Below are positions 31,441 to 39,984 of a DNA stretch of 64,000 nt, piece after piece; positions within the stretch are counted from its first letter, which is position 1; the number at the start of each line of letters is the position of its first letter. The position numbers and the translations under genes are program-made. Origin of the DNA: Gemmataceae bacterium (GTDB lineage: Bacteria; Planctomycetota; Planctomycetia; Gemmatales; Gemmataceae); NCBI GenBank assembly GCA_019748295.1, contig JAIEPT010000066.1:35637-99636 (forward strand), read 5' to 3'. A model generated the notes under the pieces. It saw nothing but the letters and a program-made list of their open reading frames with translations, did no database searches and had not been told where the DNA came from.

Positions 31441-34400
31441 TCACTTGGAAACGAGTTCCTTCGCCAGTTCGACGAACGGCGTCCCCGCGTAATCGCGGAC
31501 GACGCGATCCACCAGGCGTTGGACCTGGTCCTTCTGGTTCAACTCGCGATACGCGCGGGCCGCTTCGACGAGGCTGGCGCCCGCAAGCTCGGGGTAGTCG
31601 TACGTCGTGGGAACCGCGAGGAATGCGGTCGCTGCCTCGGCCCATCGCTTTTGCGCGGCGCGGCAGGCGCCGATTTGGTACTGGGCCTTGGCTCCCACTT
31701 CGGCCACGGTGCGGGCCGTCGTTTGCGCGTAAGCGTTGACGGCGCCGTCGAAGTTGTTCTGTTGCTGCATGGACCAGCCCATGCCGTACCAACCGTCCGG
31801 CGTCCACGCGCTTTGGGGGAAGGCATTGACCAGCCGCTCGAAAGCCTGCCGACTCCCGTCCCAATTCTTGGCCTGCAAATACGCTTGGCCCAATCGCAGC
31901 AAGGCACGATCGCTGAGGCCGGGGATGTTCTGGTAGGGGCCATGATCGCGGAAGGGGACGAACGCCTTGGCGGCTTCGTTGAAATCCTTCGCAGCCATCT
32001 GGGCTTCGCCAAGGCGATACAGAGCCCAGGGATGCAGGGGGCTCTTCGGGTTGGCCGCGATCGGCGTCAGGCTGGCGATTGCTCCCTTGAGGTTCCCCTT
32101 GGCGGCGTGGATGGTCCCCAGGTGCAGTTTCGCCTTGTCGGTCAGCTCTTGCGAAGGCTCCTTATCGAGCACGTCGCTCAGCAAGCCCGAGGCCTTGTCG
32201 TACTGCTCGCGCTGAGCCAAGAGTTCGGCCAACTCCAGTCGAGCTTCGACGGAGATCACCGCATCGCCCACGTCGTCGATTAGCGTTTGATAGAGTTCCG
32301 TCGCCTTCTTCTCGTAAGGCGTCACCGGCAGCTTGGCGATGGAGATTTCTCCAAGCCCCAACTTCTGAGCTGCGGGGCCCAGGCCTTTCGCCTGTTCTTT
32401 CGCGGCGGCTTCCTTGGCCGCTTTGTGTTCCGGTTCGGACAGAAGACGAGCGCCCCACGCGGCTTCGTAAAGCAGGCGTGCTTGGAGTTCCGGCAGCTTC
32501 GTCCCCTCCTTGGCCTTCTTCGCCTGACCTTCGAGGTATTCGACTTCCTGCTTCACCATCGCGTACGCTTCATCGAACGCCTTCTGCACGCTCTGTTGTT
32601 CTGCGGGCGATTTGGCGGCTTGTTGCTGCTTGCGGGCCAGTTCCAGCTTCAGCAGCGCCTCGTCACGTAGACATTGGCCGAAGCGCAACGCTGCTTCGAC
32701 GCCGATGGCATCGGTCGGCACGGCCGCGACGACCGTTTCCAACAGCTTGCGAGCTTCCGGCAGCTTGCCCGATTCTTTCAGGGCCACGCCATGATGGAAG
32801 CGAAGGAGCGAAATCTCTCGGGCTCGCTTCGGATCTTGGCCGATGGGCCCTTCATTCGCCTGACGGCATTGCTCAAGCAGCGTGGCCGCTTCGGGCGCCT
32901 TGTTCTGCGAACGCAAGATCGTGGCCAGCGTGATGACGGCGGTCGGCGCTTCCTTGGCGGTGCGAAGGTCGCCGGCGAATCGGCGAAGTTCGTTCATCGA
33001 GTTGCCATGATCGTTTTGGGCCCAAAGCACCTTGGCTCGCTCGAAGGTGGCCCGTGGCCGGAGCGGATGATTGGGGAACTCGCCGCCCAACACTTTCTCG
33101 TAGGCAGCACGGGCGGATGCGAGTGCCTGGTTCTTATCCTCCGCCTTGGCGAGCAGACCCGCCTGGCGCTGCTTGGTGAGGCCGAACTTCACGAGGGCAT
33201 CGGGCGTGAGCGGATGCTTGGGATTGCTGCCGATGAAGCTTTCGAGGGCTTCCGCGGCCGCTTTAAGCTGGCTTTCCAACTTGCCGGCCGCCAGAGCATC
33301 GTCTCCCACCTGAGTCGGCGTGAGCCGCAACACGCAGTCGGCGATCAAGAACGGCACGTCGGCGAGATCGCCCGCCCGTTCGCCGGCGGGGATTTCGTCG
33401 AAAATCTTCTGGGCCTTCTCCAGTTCGTTGCGGCGATACCAGGTGAGGCCGACGCTGTAGCGGGCGAGTTGCAGCTTGGGGAATTCGGGATACTTCTCGA
33501 TGACTTCGTCGAACCGCTTCTGCGCGTCTTCATACGCCTTCGCCAACTGCTGATCCCGTTCCTTCGAGGGCGGGTTCTTCTCCAGGGCGGCGGCGCGGAA
33601 GTACTGGTTTTCTCCGAACACGAACTTCGCCGCCGGCGTCAGCGTGCTTGCCGGGTAGGTCTTGAAGAACGCCTCGCACAGCTTGTCCGATTCATTCGGA
33701 TCGCCGGCCAAATGGATGGCCTGGCAAAGGCGGTAATGGATTTCCTCCATGCGGTCGGGCAGCGCCTTCTCATTGAGCAGGGTGCGATAAACGTTGGCGG
33801 CCTCGGGGTATTGCTTGAAGTGTTGCTGAGCATCGGCGATCTCGAGGGCGATTTCGCCGCGGCGCTGTTTGGCGTCGGGCGTCTGATTGGTGTCGAGGCG
33901 ATTGGCACGCTCCGCGGCCTGGCGGAAGTTGCTGATCGCATTGGTCCATGCTTCCTGATGCTTCTGCGGATTGGCGGCTGCCTCGGGAGCCAAGCCGGCG
34001 TGCGCCTTGCCGATCCAGAAAAAGACTTGGTCGGCCGTTTTCGGATTCTTGTCCACGAGCGGCGTCAGCGTTTTGATCGCGTCTGGGTAATCTTTGAGCT
34101 GCACCTGGCAGAAGCCGACGCGAAGGTCCGCTTCGTGCTTGAGCGGGGAATCAGCAAAATTCTTGGGGAACTCGGCAAATCGAGTCTTCGCCTCGGCAAA
34201 ACGGCCCGCTTCATAGAGCAGGACGCCCAAATAGAAGCTCCCGCGAGCCAGGTAATCGGGGGACGGCGCTCGCACGATCGCTTCCAGATTGCTGCGAATG
34301 ATCGGATCGTTCTTGAACTTCTGCGGGGCTTTGAGCAGTTCGTCCGCTTCCTTCTTGTGCTTGGCGAAGTCGGCGATCGCACCTTCGTAGTGCTGCGTGG

Positions 34401-35214
34401 CTTCGCCGCGTTCTTCCAAAAGATGATGCGTGCGGGCGAGCAGGTAACGGGCGTGGGGTCCGTATTCGGCATCCGTGAATGGCGCCGCCATCGTCAACGA
34501 TTTCTGCGCGGCGGGAAGGTCTCCCAGCAACAGGCTGGCGTGGCCATGATGATAACGGCCCAGCGATTTGTATTTCGAGCGGGAGAGGACCGGATCCTTG
34601 AGAAACGGCGCCGCTGCGGCCTGGGCTTCCTTCGCCTTGTTGATGCGAAGCAATGACTCGGCCAACTCGCAGCGAGCGCGGGCCGACCATTCCCATTCGG
34701 TGGAAAGTTCCTTGTCGGCCGGCGGATCGGTGAGCTTGGCCTGGATGACCGCGACGGCTTGGGTGAAGGCGGGGACTGCTTGCTCGAACCGCTGCTGGGC
34801 TGCCTGCCGGCGTTGCGGGGCTTCATTCGGATTCGTGTCGGCGACGTTCAGTTCCTTCACGCCCTGCGCCCGCAAGCTGACGCCCAGGTAGTAGGCGGCC
34901 AATCCTTGGTCGGCGAAAGATTTGTCGCCGGAAAGAGGGCCGAGAATTTGCTGAGCCTCGGGGAACTTCTTCTCGGGCCCTTCCAGCATGGTGAGAGCCA
35001 GGCTGAAGCGGGCGGAGTTGGCTTCCTTGTGGCCGCCGAACTTCTGGATGAACTCCTGAAATCGCTGAGCGGCGAAGGGGTAGTTCTTCTCGTTGAACGC
35101 CTTGCGGGCGCTATTGAGCAGCATGTCCGCCTGCTGATCGGCGGGGAGCTGGGCATGGGATACCGCGGGGAGCGCGAGGACCAGGCCCGCGAGAAGAAGG
35201 CAAATGCGATTCAT
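31441..35214 (-). CDS. very large secreted tetratricopeptide-repeat protein
   Basis: A 1257-residue protein. The start at 35214 opens a signal peptide (cleavage near SHA-QL); a TTG 33 bases upstream is a weaker alternative. Almost the whole length is TPR-like helix pairs. Examples are ARKAFNEKNYPFAAQRFQEF, LLYEAGRFAEAKTRFAEF, QHFKQYPEAANVYRTLL and YLQAKNWDGSRQAFERLV, with the YbgF/BamD style of 'tail' repeats. It probably scaffolds envelope assembly or secretion. There is no enzymatic domain. Its length is far above typical periplasmic TPR proteins but usual for planctomycetes. Confidence 0.9.
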   Translation of the reverse strand: MNRICLLLAGLVLALPAVSHAQLPADQQADMLLNSARKAFNEKNYPFAAQRFQEFIQKFGGHKEANSARFSLALTMLEGPEKKFPEAQQILGPLSGDKSFADQGLAAYYLGVSLRAQGVKELNVADTNPNEAPQRRQAAQQRFEQAVPAFTQAVAVIQAKLTDPPADKELSTEWEWSARARCELAESLLRINKAKEAQAAAAPFLKDPVLSRSKYKSLGRYHHGHASLLLGDLPAAQKSLTMAAPFTDAEYGPHARYLLARTHHLLEERGEATQHYEGAIADFAKHKKEADELLKAPQKFKNDPIIRSNLEAIVRAPSPDYLARGSFYLGVLLYEAGRFAEAKTRFAEFPKNFADSPLKHEADLRVGFCQVQLKDYPDAIKTLTPLVDKNPKTADQVFFWIGKAHAGLAPEAAANPQKHQEAWTNAISNFRQAAERANRLDTNQTPDAKQRRGEIALEIADAQQHFKQYPEAANVYRTLLNEKALPDRMEEIHYRLCQAIHLAGDPNESDKLCEAFFKTYPASTLTPAAKFVFGENQYFRAAALEKNPPSKERDQQLAKAYEDAQKRFDEVIEKYPEFPKLQLARYSVGLTWYRRNELEKAQKIFDEIPAGERAGDLADVPFLIADCVLRLTPTQVGDDALAAGKLESQLKAAAEALESFIGSNPKHPLTPDALVKFGLTKQRQAGLLAKAEDKNQALASARAAYEKVLGGEFPNHPLRPRATFERAKVLWAQNDHGNSMNELRRFAGDLRTAKEAPTAVITLATILRSQNKAPEAATLLEQCRQANEGPIGQDPKRAREISLLRFHHGVALKESGKLPEARKLLETVVAAVPTDAIGVEAALRFGQCLRDEALLKLELARKQQQAAKSPAEQQSVQKAFDEAYAMVKQEVEYLEGQAKKAKEGTKLPELQARLLYEAAWGARLLSEPEHKAAKEAAAKEQAKGLGPAAQKLGLGEISIAKLPVTPYEKKATELYQTLIDDVGDAVISVEARLELAELLAQREQYDKASGLLSDVLDKEPSQELTDKAKLHLGTIHAAKGNLKGAIASLTPIAANPKSPLHPWALYRLGEAQMAAKDFNEAAKAFVPFRDHGPYQNIPGLSDRALLRLGQAYLQAKNWDGSRQAFERLVNAFPQSAWTPDGWYGMGWSMQQQNNFDGAVNAYAQTTARTVAEVGAKAQYQIGACRAAQKRWAEAATAFLAVPTTYDYPELAGASLVEAARAYRELNQKDQVQRLVDRVVRDYAGTPFVELAKELVSK

Positions 35215-35402
35215 CCTGCGGTTCTTTCCGAAAACGAGGTTGAACAAGAGGCAGGCTCACTAGGTTCGGGAGAGGATCCCGATTCGGGGCAGGGGCAGCC
35301 ATTCGTTGGCTGCGTGTCGGTCCATTGTGGCAGCGAGATGGGGCGAGGTCAACGGTCTTGCCGACTTTGCGGGTTGAAACGATGAGGAAAGGGTACGGCC
35401 GG

Positions 35403-35885
35403 TTAGTTGAGTTCCGCTCGGCGTTGGCGGATGCGGGCGGCTTCGGCTTGCAGCTCTTGGTAGTGCGTCTCTTCCAATTGGCGATGTTGACGCATGCCGA
35501 ATTTCGCCGTGGCGATCGCGTCGAAGAGGGCCGCTCCGAGAAGCATGAAGAGCATGGCGACCGCAGTGCCCCAATAGAAGACGAAGAGGCTGACTTTCGA
35601 GCGTTGCGCTTCCGTCATCTTCTGGTCCCCTTCCGGCGCCAAATCTCGGAACGCAGGCTCGAGGAGAAAGTTGCCGATGAGGAGCAGGGCAAGGCCGACT
35701 AGAAGGACGACGCACCACGTTCGCCTGCGGATTTGGCTATGGAGATAGATGCGTTCGTCAGTGGCGATGTCGGTTCGTTCGCGAAGCGATTGCTTGGTGG
35801 CTTTGACGCGTGTGCCGAGGAAGATCGCCAGTGCGACAAGAACGAAAGCCAGCGTGCCGCCGACGGCCAACTCAAGGGGATTCAA
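35403..35885 (-). CDS. small membrane protein with TTG start, function unknown
   Basis: A 160-residue protein. The TTG at 35885 is supported by GAAGG six bases upstream and no better start exists downstream. Three hydrophobic stretches are seen: AVGGTLAFVLVALAIFLGT (about 6-26), WCVVLLVGLALLLIGNFLL (about 57-76) and FYWGTAVAMLFMLLGAALF (about 103-122). The loops and the tail are charged and helical. I recognise no family. It is the gene upstream of the TPR gene (188-bp gap). Confidence 0.65.
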   Translation of the reverse strand: MNPLELAVGGTLAFVLVALAIFLGTRVKATKQSLRERTDIATDERIYLHSQIRRRTWCVVLLVGLALLLIGNFLLEPAFRDLAPEGDQKMTEAQRSKVSLFVFYWGTAVAMLFMLLGAALFDAIATAKFGMRQHRQLEETHYQELQAEAARIRQRRAELN

Positions 35886-36245
35886 GATGCACCTTCGGAG
35901 ATATGCCTACCGCCCGGGCGCGTTGCTGCATCCGGCCAAATCATTCTAAGTCACCGGGCGTAATTGTGCAGCATTCTGCGAACTTGGCCCGAGAAGACAC
36001 TAACCACAGAGGCACAGAGAACACAGAGAGTTTCCCGCAGAGGCCATGACATACTCGACAGGCATCCCGAGAAGCGTGCAGAAATCATCAGATCCTCAAC
36101 GATTTCGCAAGTTTCATGAACGCTTTCTCTCAAGATTCGGGCCGACGTGGATGTTTGCTTCCGAATCTCTCTGTGCCCTCTGTGCCTCTGTGGTTAGCGC
36201 CTTTCCAACACGGCGTGGTGCCGCTGCTGAATCGCGCACGGTGAT
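35886..36245. other. 360-bp gene-free stretch holding repeat E
   Basis: No ribosome-binding site plus reading frame is convincing here. The region contains the inverted repeat at 36000-36197 and nothing else I recognise. It probably includes the promoter of the TTG-started gene. Confidence 0.5.
36000..36197. repeat. inverted pair of ACCACAGAGGCACAGAG-type repeats
   Basis: The left arm 36000-36030 contains AACCACAGAGGCACAGAGA; the right arm 36167-36197 is its inverted copy, with about 136 bases between. Repeats with this wording are familiar from many unrelated bacterial genomes. The enclosed sequence has no convincing coding frame. Confidence 0.8.
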
Positions 36246-37376
36246 CTAGCGGAGCGTCTGCAGCCAGGCGCCCAGGACTTTCGAGACTTGGATCATGCCG
36301 TCGGGTGCGCAGTTCTCCGGCGTGTCGCTGAGGCGATGCCAGTGCGGGTAGCGGAAGTCGATGACGTCCACGGCCGGGATGCCGACGTTGATGAGGGCGA
36401 GATGATCGTCGAGGACCGTGTCGCCATGTTCCTGGACGAACATGTCGCATCCTTGTTGCTTGGCGATGTTCCACAGATTCAGCGTCAGCGCCTTGGCTCC
36501 GCGGAAGGAATGCTGTTCGACCGGGAAACGAGGCCGTTTGCCGGCGATCATGTCGAGCAGGACGGCGCCCATGTAATCGGGGCGTTCTTTGCCGAGCTTT
36601 CGCCAGGCGAGGGCGAAATGCTGGGAGCCGAGAAAGTAGCGATCAAGGTCGCGATCGAAGATGAACTCTTCCGCATCGAAGAAGACCAGATCGACGCCGA
36701 CCTCAAGGTCCAGCTTCGGCAGATGCTGGGCGAACTCCATGAGGAACGCCACGCCTGATCCGCCGTCGTTGGCGCTGAGGAACGGTTCCTTCCACTTGCG
36801 GCGATCCGGTTCCTGATCGGCGAGGGGCCGGGTGTCGTAATGCGAGCAGAGAATCGCTCGCTTTTTCTTGTCGGGTTGGAAGGAGACGATGAGATTGGTC
36901 ATCTCCATCGGCTTGCCGACGCTGCCTTGCTTGGCCGTGAACGTCTGAGCCTTGACTTGCAGCTTCAGGTTCTCGAAGTGCTTTTTCAGCATCTCCTGCT
37001 GCTTCTTCATGCCGTCGCTGCCCGTGATGCGCGGGCCGATGGCGCACACGTCGCCCAGGTAACGCATGGCTTGCCTGCCGTCGAAATCGACCGGCTTCGG
37101 GGCGAAGTCTTGGGCGATGGGCGCGGAAGGCAGTTCGTCGAAAGGGGACGATTCTTCGCTGCCGGAGAGGGGCGGGAAGGGAAGGCGTTCGGGTTCCCTG
37201 TCTCGATTCGCCGTGAGTGCGTAGATGCCGAGACCCGCCGCCAGCACCAGCGCGATCGCCATCAATGGCCGCATGAGACGCATCCTTTTCGAGAAGCGTT
37301 GAGCCGCCGCTCTCGGAGCGGCGCGGGCATATCGCCTGAGTTGGTTGTATCCAACTGCCGCAACATGTCCGTTCAT
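36246..37376 (-). CDS. M28-family metallopeptidase / glutaminyl cyclotransferase-like protein, membrane-anchored
   Basis: 376 residues from the ATG at 37376, with GGAGG six bases upstream. That site lies in a G-rich repeat, so a start at 37284 (346 residues) is possible. An N-terminal anchor (MRPLMAIALVLAAGLGIYAL) precedes the zinc-peptidase domain. Zinc-ligand motifs are SHYDTRP, FFDAEEF, LLDMIAG and the late His in YPHWHRLSDTPENC. The DHLALINVGIPAVDVIDF segment resembles glutaminyl-peptide cyclotransferases, which share the M28 fold, so peptide hydrolysis and N-terminal cyclisation are both possible. It acts outside the cytoplasm. It is the third gene after the metallophosphoesterase and a TPR protein. 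Confidence 0.85.
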   Translation of the reverse strand: MNGHVAAVGYNQLRRYARAAPRAAAQRFSKRMRLMRPLMAIALVLAAGLGIYALTANRDREPERLPFPPLSGSEESSPFDELPSAPIAQDFAPKPVDFDGRQAMRYLGDVCAIGPRITGSDGMKKQQEMLKKHFENLKLQVKAQTFTAKQGSVGKPMEMTNLIVSFQPDKKKRAILCSHYDTRPLADQEPDRRKWKEPFLSANDGGSGVAFLMEFAQHLPKLDLEVGVDLVFFDAEEFIFDRDLDRYFLGSQHFALAWRKLGKERPDYMGAVLLDMIAGKRPRFPVEQHSFRGAKALTLNLWNIAKQQGCDMFVQEHGDTVLDDHLALINVGIPAVDVIDFRYPHWHRLSDTPENCAPDGMIQVSKVLGAWLQTLR

Positions 37377-37397
37377 GCTCCCCCTCCCTCCTGGAGA

Positions 37398-37420
37398 CCC
37401 TCTCCCGAAGGGAGAGGGGA
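37398..37420. repeat. REP-type single hairpin (REP#3)
   Basis: CCCTCTCCCGAAGGGAGAGG is a near-perfect hairpin located about 18 bases after the TPR gene stop (minus strand) and just upstream of the M28 gene, whose putative ribosome-binding site is part of the same G-rich sequence. Confidence 0.7.
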
Positions 37421-37437
37421 GCAAGACCGGCGATTCG

Positions 37438-37863
37438 CTAGCAGGAGAGCAGGGCGGCTTCCAAATCGCGCAACATCTGGCGGAAGCGCGGATCGTGGCG
37501 GATCGATTCCAGATCCTGATCCTCGCGCATGTAGCGAAGGTCGGAATAGCCCCTCTGGATCGCCTTGCCAAGTGCACGAAACGCGAGATCCTTCTTGCGA
37601 AGCAGCGCGTAGCTGCACGCGAGATTGTAATGGGCATACGGATCGTCGGGACGCAGACGCACGAGCCGGCGGTCGATGGTCAGCCCTTCGGGGTAACGTC
37701 CCAAGAGCGAGAGGTTGTTGCCAAGCACGCGGAGGACGTCGATGTAATCCGGGCGGCGCTGAAGGACGCCGAAGTAGAAACCGATCTCGAAGTCGAGCTG
37801 CGACGGGTCGGAGATGGCGGAGGTTCCGGCAGCCTTGGGGAAACTCTTCTCGTGGCTCGACAT
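37438..37863 (-). CDS. TPR-containing small protein
   Basis: 141 residues from the ATG at 37863 (GGGAGC seven bases upstream). There is no signal peptide. After about 25 polar residues come TPR-like helices: FEIGFYFGVLQRRPDYIDVL, LGNNLSLLGRYPEGLTIDRR and AHYNLACSYALLRKKDLAFR, followed by ALGKAIQRGY and a terminal LESIRHDPRFRQMLRDLE. That ending is typical of TPR proteins in this lineage. It is likely cytoplasmic, with a protein-protein interaction role, in a run with the phosphoesterase and peptidase genes. Confidence 0.85.
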   Translation of the reverse strand: MSSHEKSFPKAAGTSAISDPSQLDFEIGFYFGVLQRRPDYIDVLRVLGNNLSLLGRYPEGLTIDRRLVRLRPDDPYAHYNLACSYALLRKKDLAFRALGKAIQRGYSDLRYMREDQDLESIRHDPRFRQMLRDLEAALLSC

Positions 37864-37940
37864 GATTTGCTCCCAGTCGATGAATGACGGGATTCGGAAC
37901 TGCGTGGAGTATAGCAGGCGCCCGAAAATCCCGCAACGCG

Positions 37941-38882
37941 TCAAGCCTGCACGGGAGGCTTCACGGCTTCGCTTTCGGCCTGCATGTCAGGCGCGGACGG
38001 AGCGAGCGTCAAGACGGCCACTTCCGGTCGCACGCCATATCGGATGCGCAATCCGCAACCTACCCCTTTGTTGACGTAGAGCACGCTGTCCCCCACGCGG
38101 TACATGCCCGCCGCGAAGCGCCGACCTTTGGGCCCAAGCGCGAGTCGGCCGATCCCAGGTAATTTGACCTGGCCGCCATGCGTGTGGCCGCTGAGCATCA
38201 AATCGCAGCGCCGGCCGTTGAGCATTTCGATCGTCAGCGGATTGTGAGCAAGCACCACGCGCGGCGTATTGGGGCAGAGCCCGTCGAACGAGCGATCGAG
38301 GTCCATCATCCGGCTCCACAGATCGTCGATGCCGGTGAGGTAGAGCTTTTGGCCGTCTCTTTCGAGCGGATGCGTTTCGTTGCGAAGCAGACGAATGCCG
38401 TGCTGCGTCAGCGAATCAGCGACCGCTTGATGCAGATCGCGATAGCGGCGCATGCCGAGCGCATTGCGGACGGAGAAGTCATGGTTGCCGAGCACGGCGA
38501 AAACGCCCATTGGCGCATGCAGCCGGCTGAGATCCTTCGCGACCCGTTCGACGTGCTGATACCCTTTGTGGATGAAGTCGCCGGTGAGGACGATGACGTC
38601 CGGCTTTTGGGCATGCGTGAGATCGACCGCTTCGTGGAGAAACGCGGAAGGGACATGATGCCCCGCGTGGAAGTCGGACATCTGCACGAGATGCAGATTT
38701 CGGAAAGCAGGAGGGAGGCCGCGGATCGGAACGGTGTAGCGATTCAATTCGAGCCAGTGCGGCTCGATACGGGTGGCATAGGTCCAGTGAGCCCAATTTC
38801 GGCCGACCCAACGCGCCCAGTTGTGGGGTCGAGTGGTGGGGACGGGTTGCTGGCGCAGCCAGTTCCACATGTGGCGAATCAT
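37941..38882 (-). CDS. calcineurin-like metallophosphoesterase
   Basis: 313 residues from the ATG at 38882. All metal motifs are present in order: DFHAGHH (D-x-H), GDFIHKG (GDxxxxG), GNHD and GHTHGG. The layout matches the YaeI/YkoQ-type membrane-associated phosphoesterases, some of which cleave UDP-diacylglucosamine. The N-terminal 50 residues are Trp/Arg-rich (MWNWLRQQP, NWARWVGRNWAHW) and probably lie on the membrane surface. The substrate is uncertain. It leads a probable three-gene unit with the TPR and M28 genes. Confidence 0.9.
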   Translation of the reverse strand: MIRHMWNWLRQQPVPTTRPHNWARWVGRNWAHWTYATRIEPHWLELNRYTVPIRGLPPAFRNLHLVQMSDFHAGHHVPSAFLHEAVDLTHAQKPDVIVLTGDFIHKGYQHVERVAKDLSRLHAPMGVFAVLGNHDFSVRNALGMRRYRDLHQAVADSLTQHGIRLLRNETHPLERDGQKLYLTGIDDLWSRMMDLDRSFDGLCPNTPRVVLAHNPLTIEMLNGRRCDLMLSGHTHGGQVKLPGIGRLALGPKGRRFAAGMYRVGDSVLYVNKGVGCGLRIRYGVRPEVAVLTLAPSAPDMQAESEAVKPPVQA

Positions 38883-39019
38883 GCGAGTCCTGACGCTGGG
38901 CGACGCCTCCGCCTTTGGAACGCTCTCGAAAGGTCGTCCCAAGAAACGGCAACGGCCCGCCGCGAACCGTTCGCGTGCAGGCCGCTAGACCGATTATAGG
39001 GGGAGCGACGCCTGCATTT

Positions 39020-39126
39020 CTCCCCTCTCCCTCCGGGAGAGTCCGGGAGAGGGGCCGGGGGTGAGGGCATGCGACATGGCGCCACGCGAAAAAAGGCGCC
39101 CCAACCCTCTGCCGGAGGGAGAGGGA
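39020..39126. repeat. REP-type inverted repeat (REP#4)
   Basis: The left arm contains CCCCTCTCCCTCCGGGAGAG with an internal tandem duplication of TCCGGGAGAG; the inverted right arm (39100-39126) is diverged. It lies just after the stop of the acidic-protein gene (39143, minus strand). Confidence 0.75.
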
Positions 39127-39142
39127 GACTATTTTCCGACGA

Positions 39143-39571
39143 TCAATCCTCGTCATCATCGAAATCGTCGTCGTCGTCGTCGTCATCATCGTCGTCATCA
39201 TCGAGGTCGTCGTCGAGATCGTCGTCCTCGTCGTCGTCGAACTCCTCGTCGTCTTCGAAGTCGTCGTCTTCGTCGTCGTCCTCTTCGAATTCCGCTTCGT
39301 CTTCGAGGCCTTCATCCTCGTCGTCGTCGTCGAGGTCATCGTCGTCGTCTTCCAGATCGTCGTCGCCGAGATCCGTGTCGCCGCCGACTTCGTCATCGTC
39401 TTCTTCGTCGTCATCGCCGGCGGCGTCCCCCTCTTCTTCCTCTTCTTCGTCGTCCTTCTTCGCCTTGCGGCCGGCGCGGAGAATCGTCGCAACGGATCGG
39501 CCGAGCGGCAGTTCGTCGCTCCAGTCGCCGAGGATCGGCAGCAAGCCGTCGGTGAGTCGTGCCCCGTTCAT
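39143..39571 (-). CDS. extremely acidic Asp/Glu-rich protein, function unknown
   Basis: 142 residues with AGGA/GAGG upstream of the ATG. Residues 1-36 look ordered (MNGARLTDGLLPILGDWSDE... with a short basic stretch RAGRKAKK). Residues about 39-142 are almost entirely Asp and Glu with scattered Leu/Phe/Gly, including a run of more than a dozen Asp near the end. The net charge is very negative and the tail must be disordered. Possible roles are metal (calcium) or basic-protein binding or a chaperone-like tail. The DNA is a GTC/CTC microsatellite-like tract, so its length may vary between strains. Confidence 0.7.
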   Translation of the reverse strand: MNGARLTDGLLPILGDWSDELPLGRSVATILRAGRKAKKDDEEEEEEGDAAGDDDEEDDDEVGGDTDLGDDDLEDDDDDLDDDDEDEGLEDEAEFEEDDDEDDDFEDDEEFDDDEDDDLDDDLDDDDDDDDDDDDDFDDDED

Positions 39572-39984
39572 ACCAAGGTCCTCGTGGATTCGTTAGGGTT
39601 GCTTATCGGAAACACGGCAAACGCACCGCATGCACGGGGCGGATTCCGCGAGCCATTCTGCCATTCGTTTCGGGCTTCCAGCGAGCCGACTTGAAGCAAT
39701 CAACCTCAAGCGGCGCCAATTCCCAAAATCGCGAAGAAAGTCGGAAAATCAATCCTTTGGTAGAGAAGTCCGCAAAAGGCGTCAAGCGTGATTTAGGCAA
39801 GCCGTTCGATTTGTCGAGACGGGTATTGTCCGAGTGGGAACTTCATTGCCCATCGGGTGTTGAGAACAGACTGCAATCGCATCGGCGTTTCCCGATCAAT
39901 TCCGTGTAATACTTTAGATCGAATGTCCGCATCGAATCTGATAAAACGTCATGTATTCCTCCCAAGCCTCCAGCGATCCTTGCC
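39572..39984. other. 413-bp gene-free stretch upstream of gatB
   Basis: Base composition is less GC-rich than the surroundings and no frame has a start with ribosome-binding site. I see no tRNA, riboswitch or clear hairpin. It probably holds the divergent promoters of the acidic-protein gene and gatB. Confidence 0.5.

Noticed and set aside
39143..39596. Ser/Arg-rich plus-strand proteins opposite the acidic protein
   Set aside because: They arise only from the complementary reading of the GAC/GAG tract; the minus-strand frame has a proper start and ribosome-binding site.
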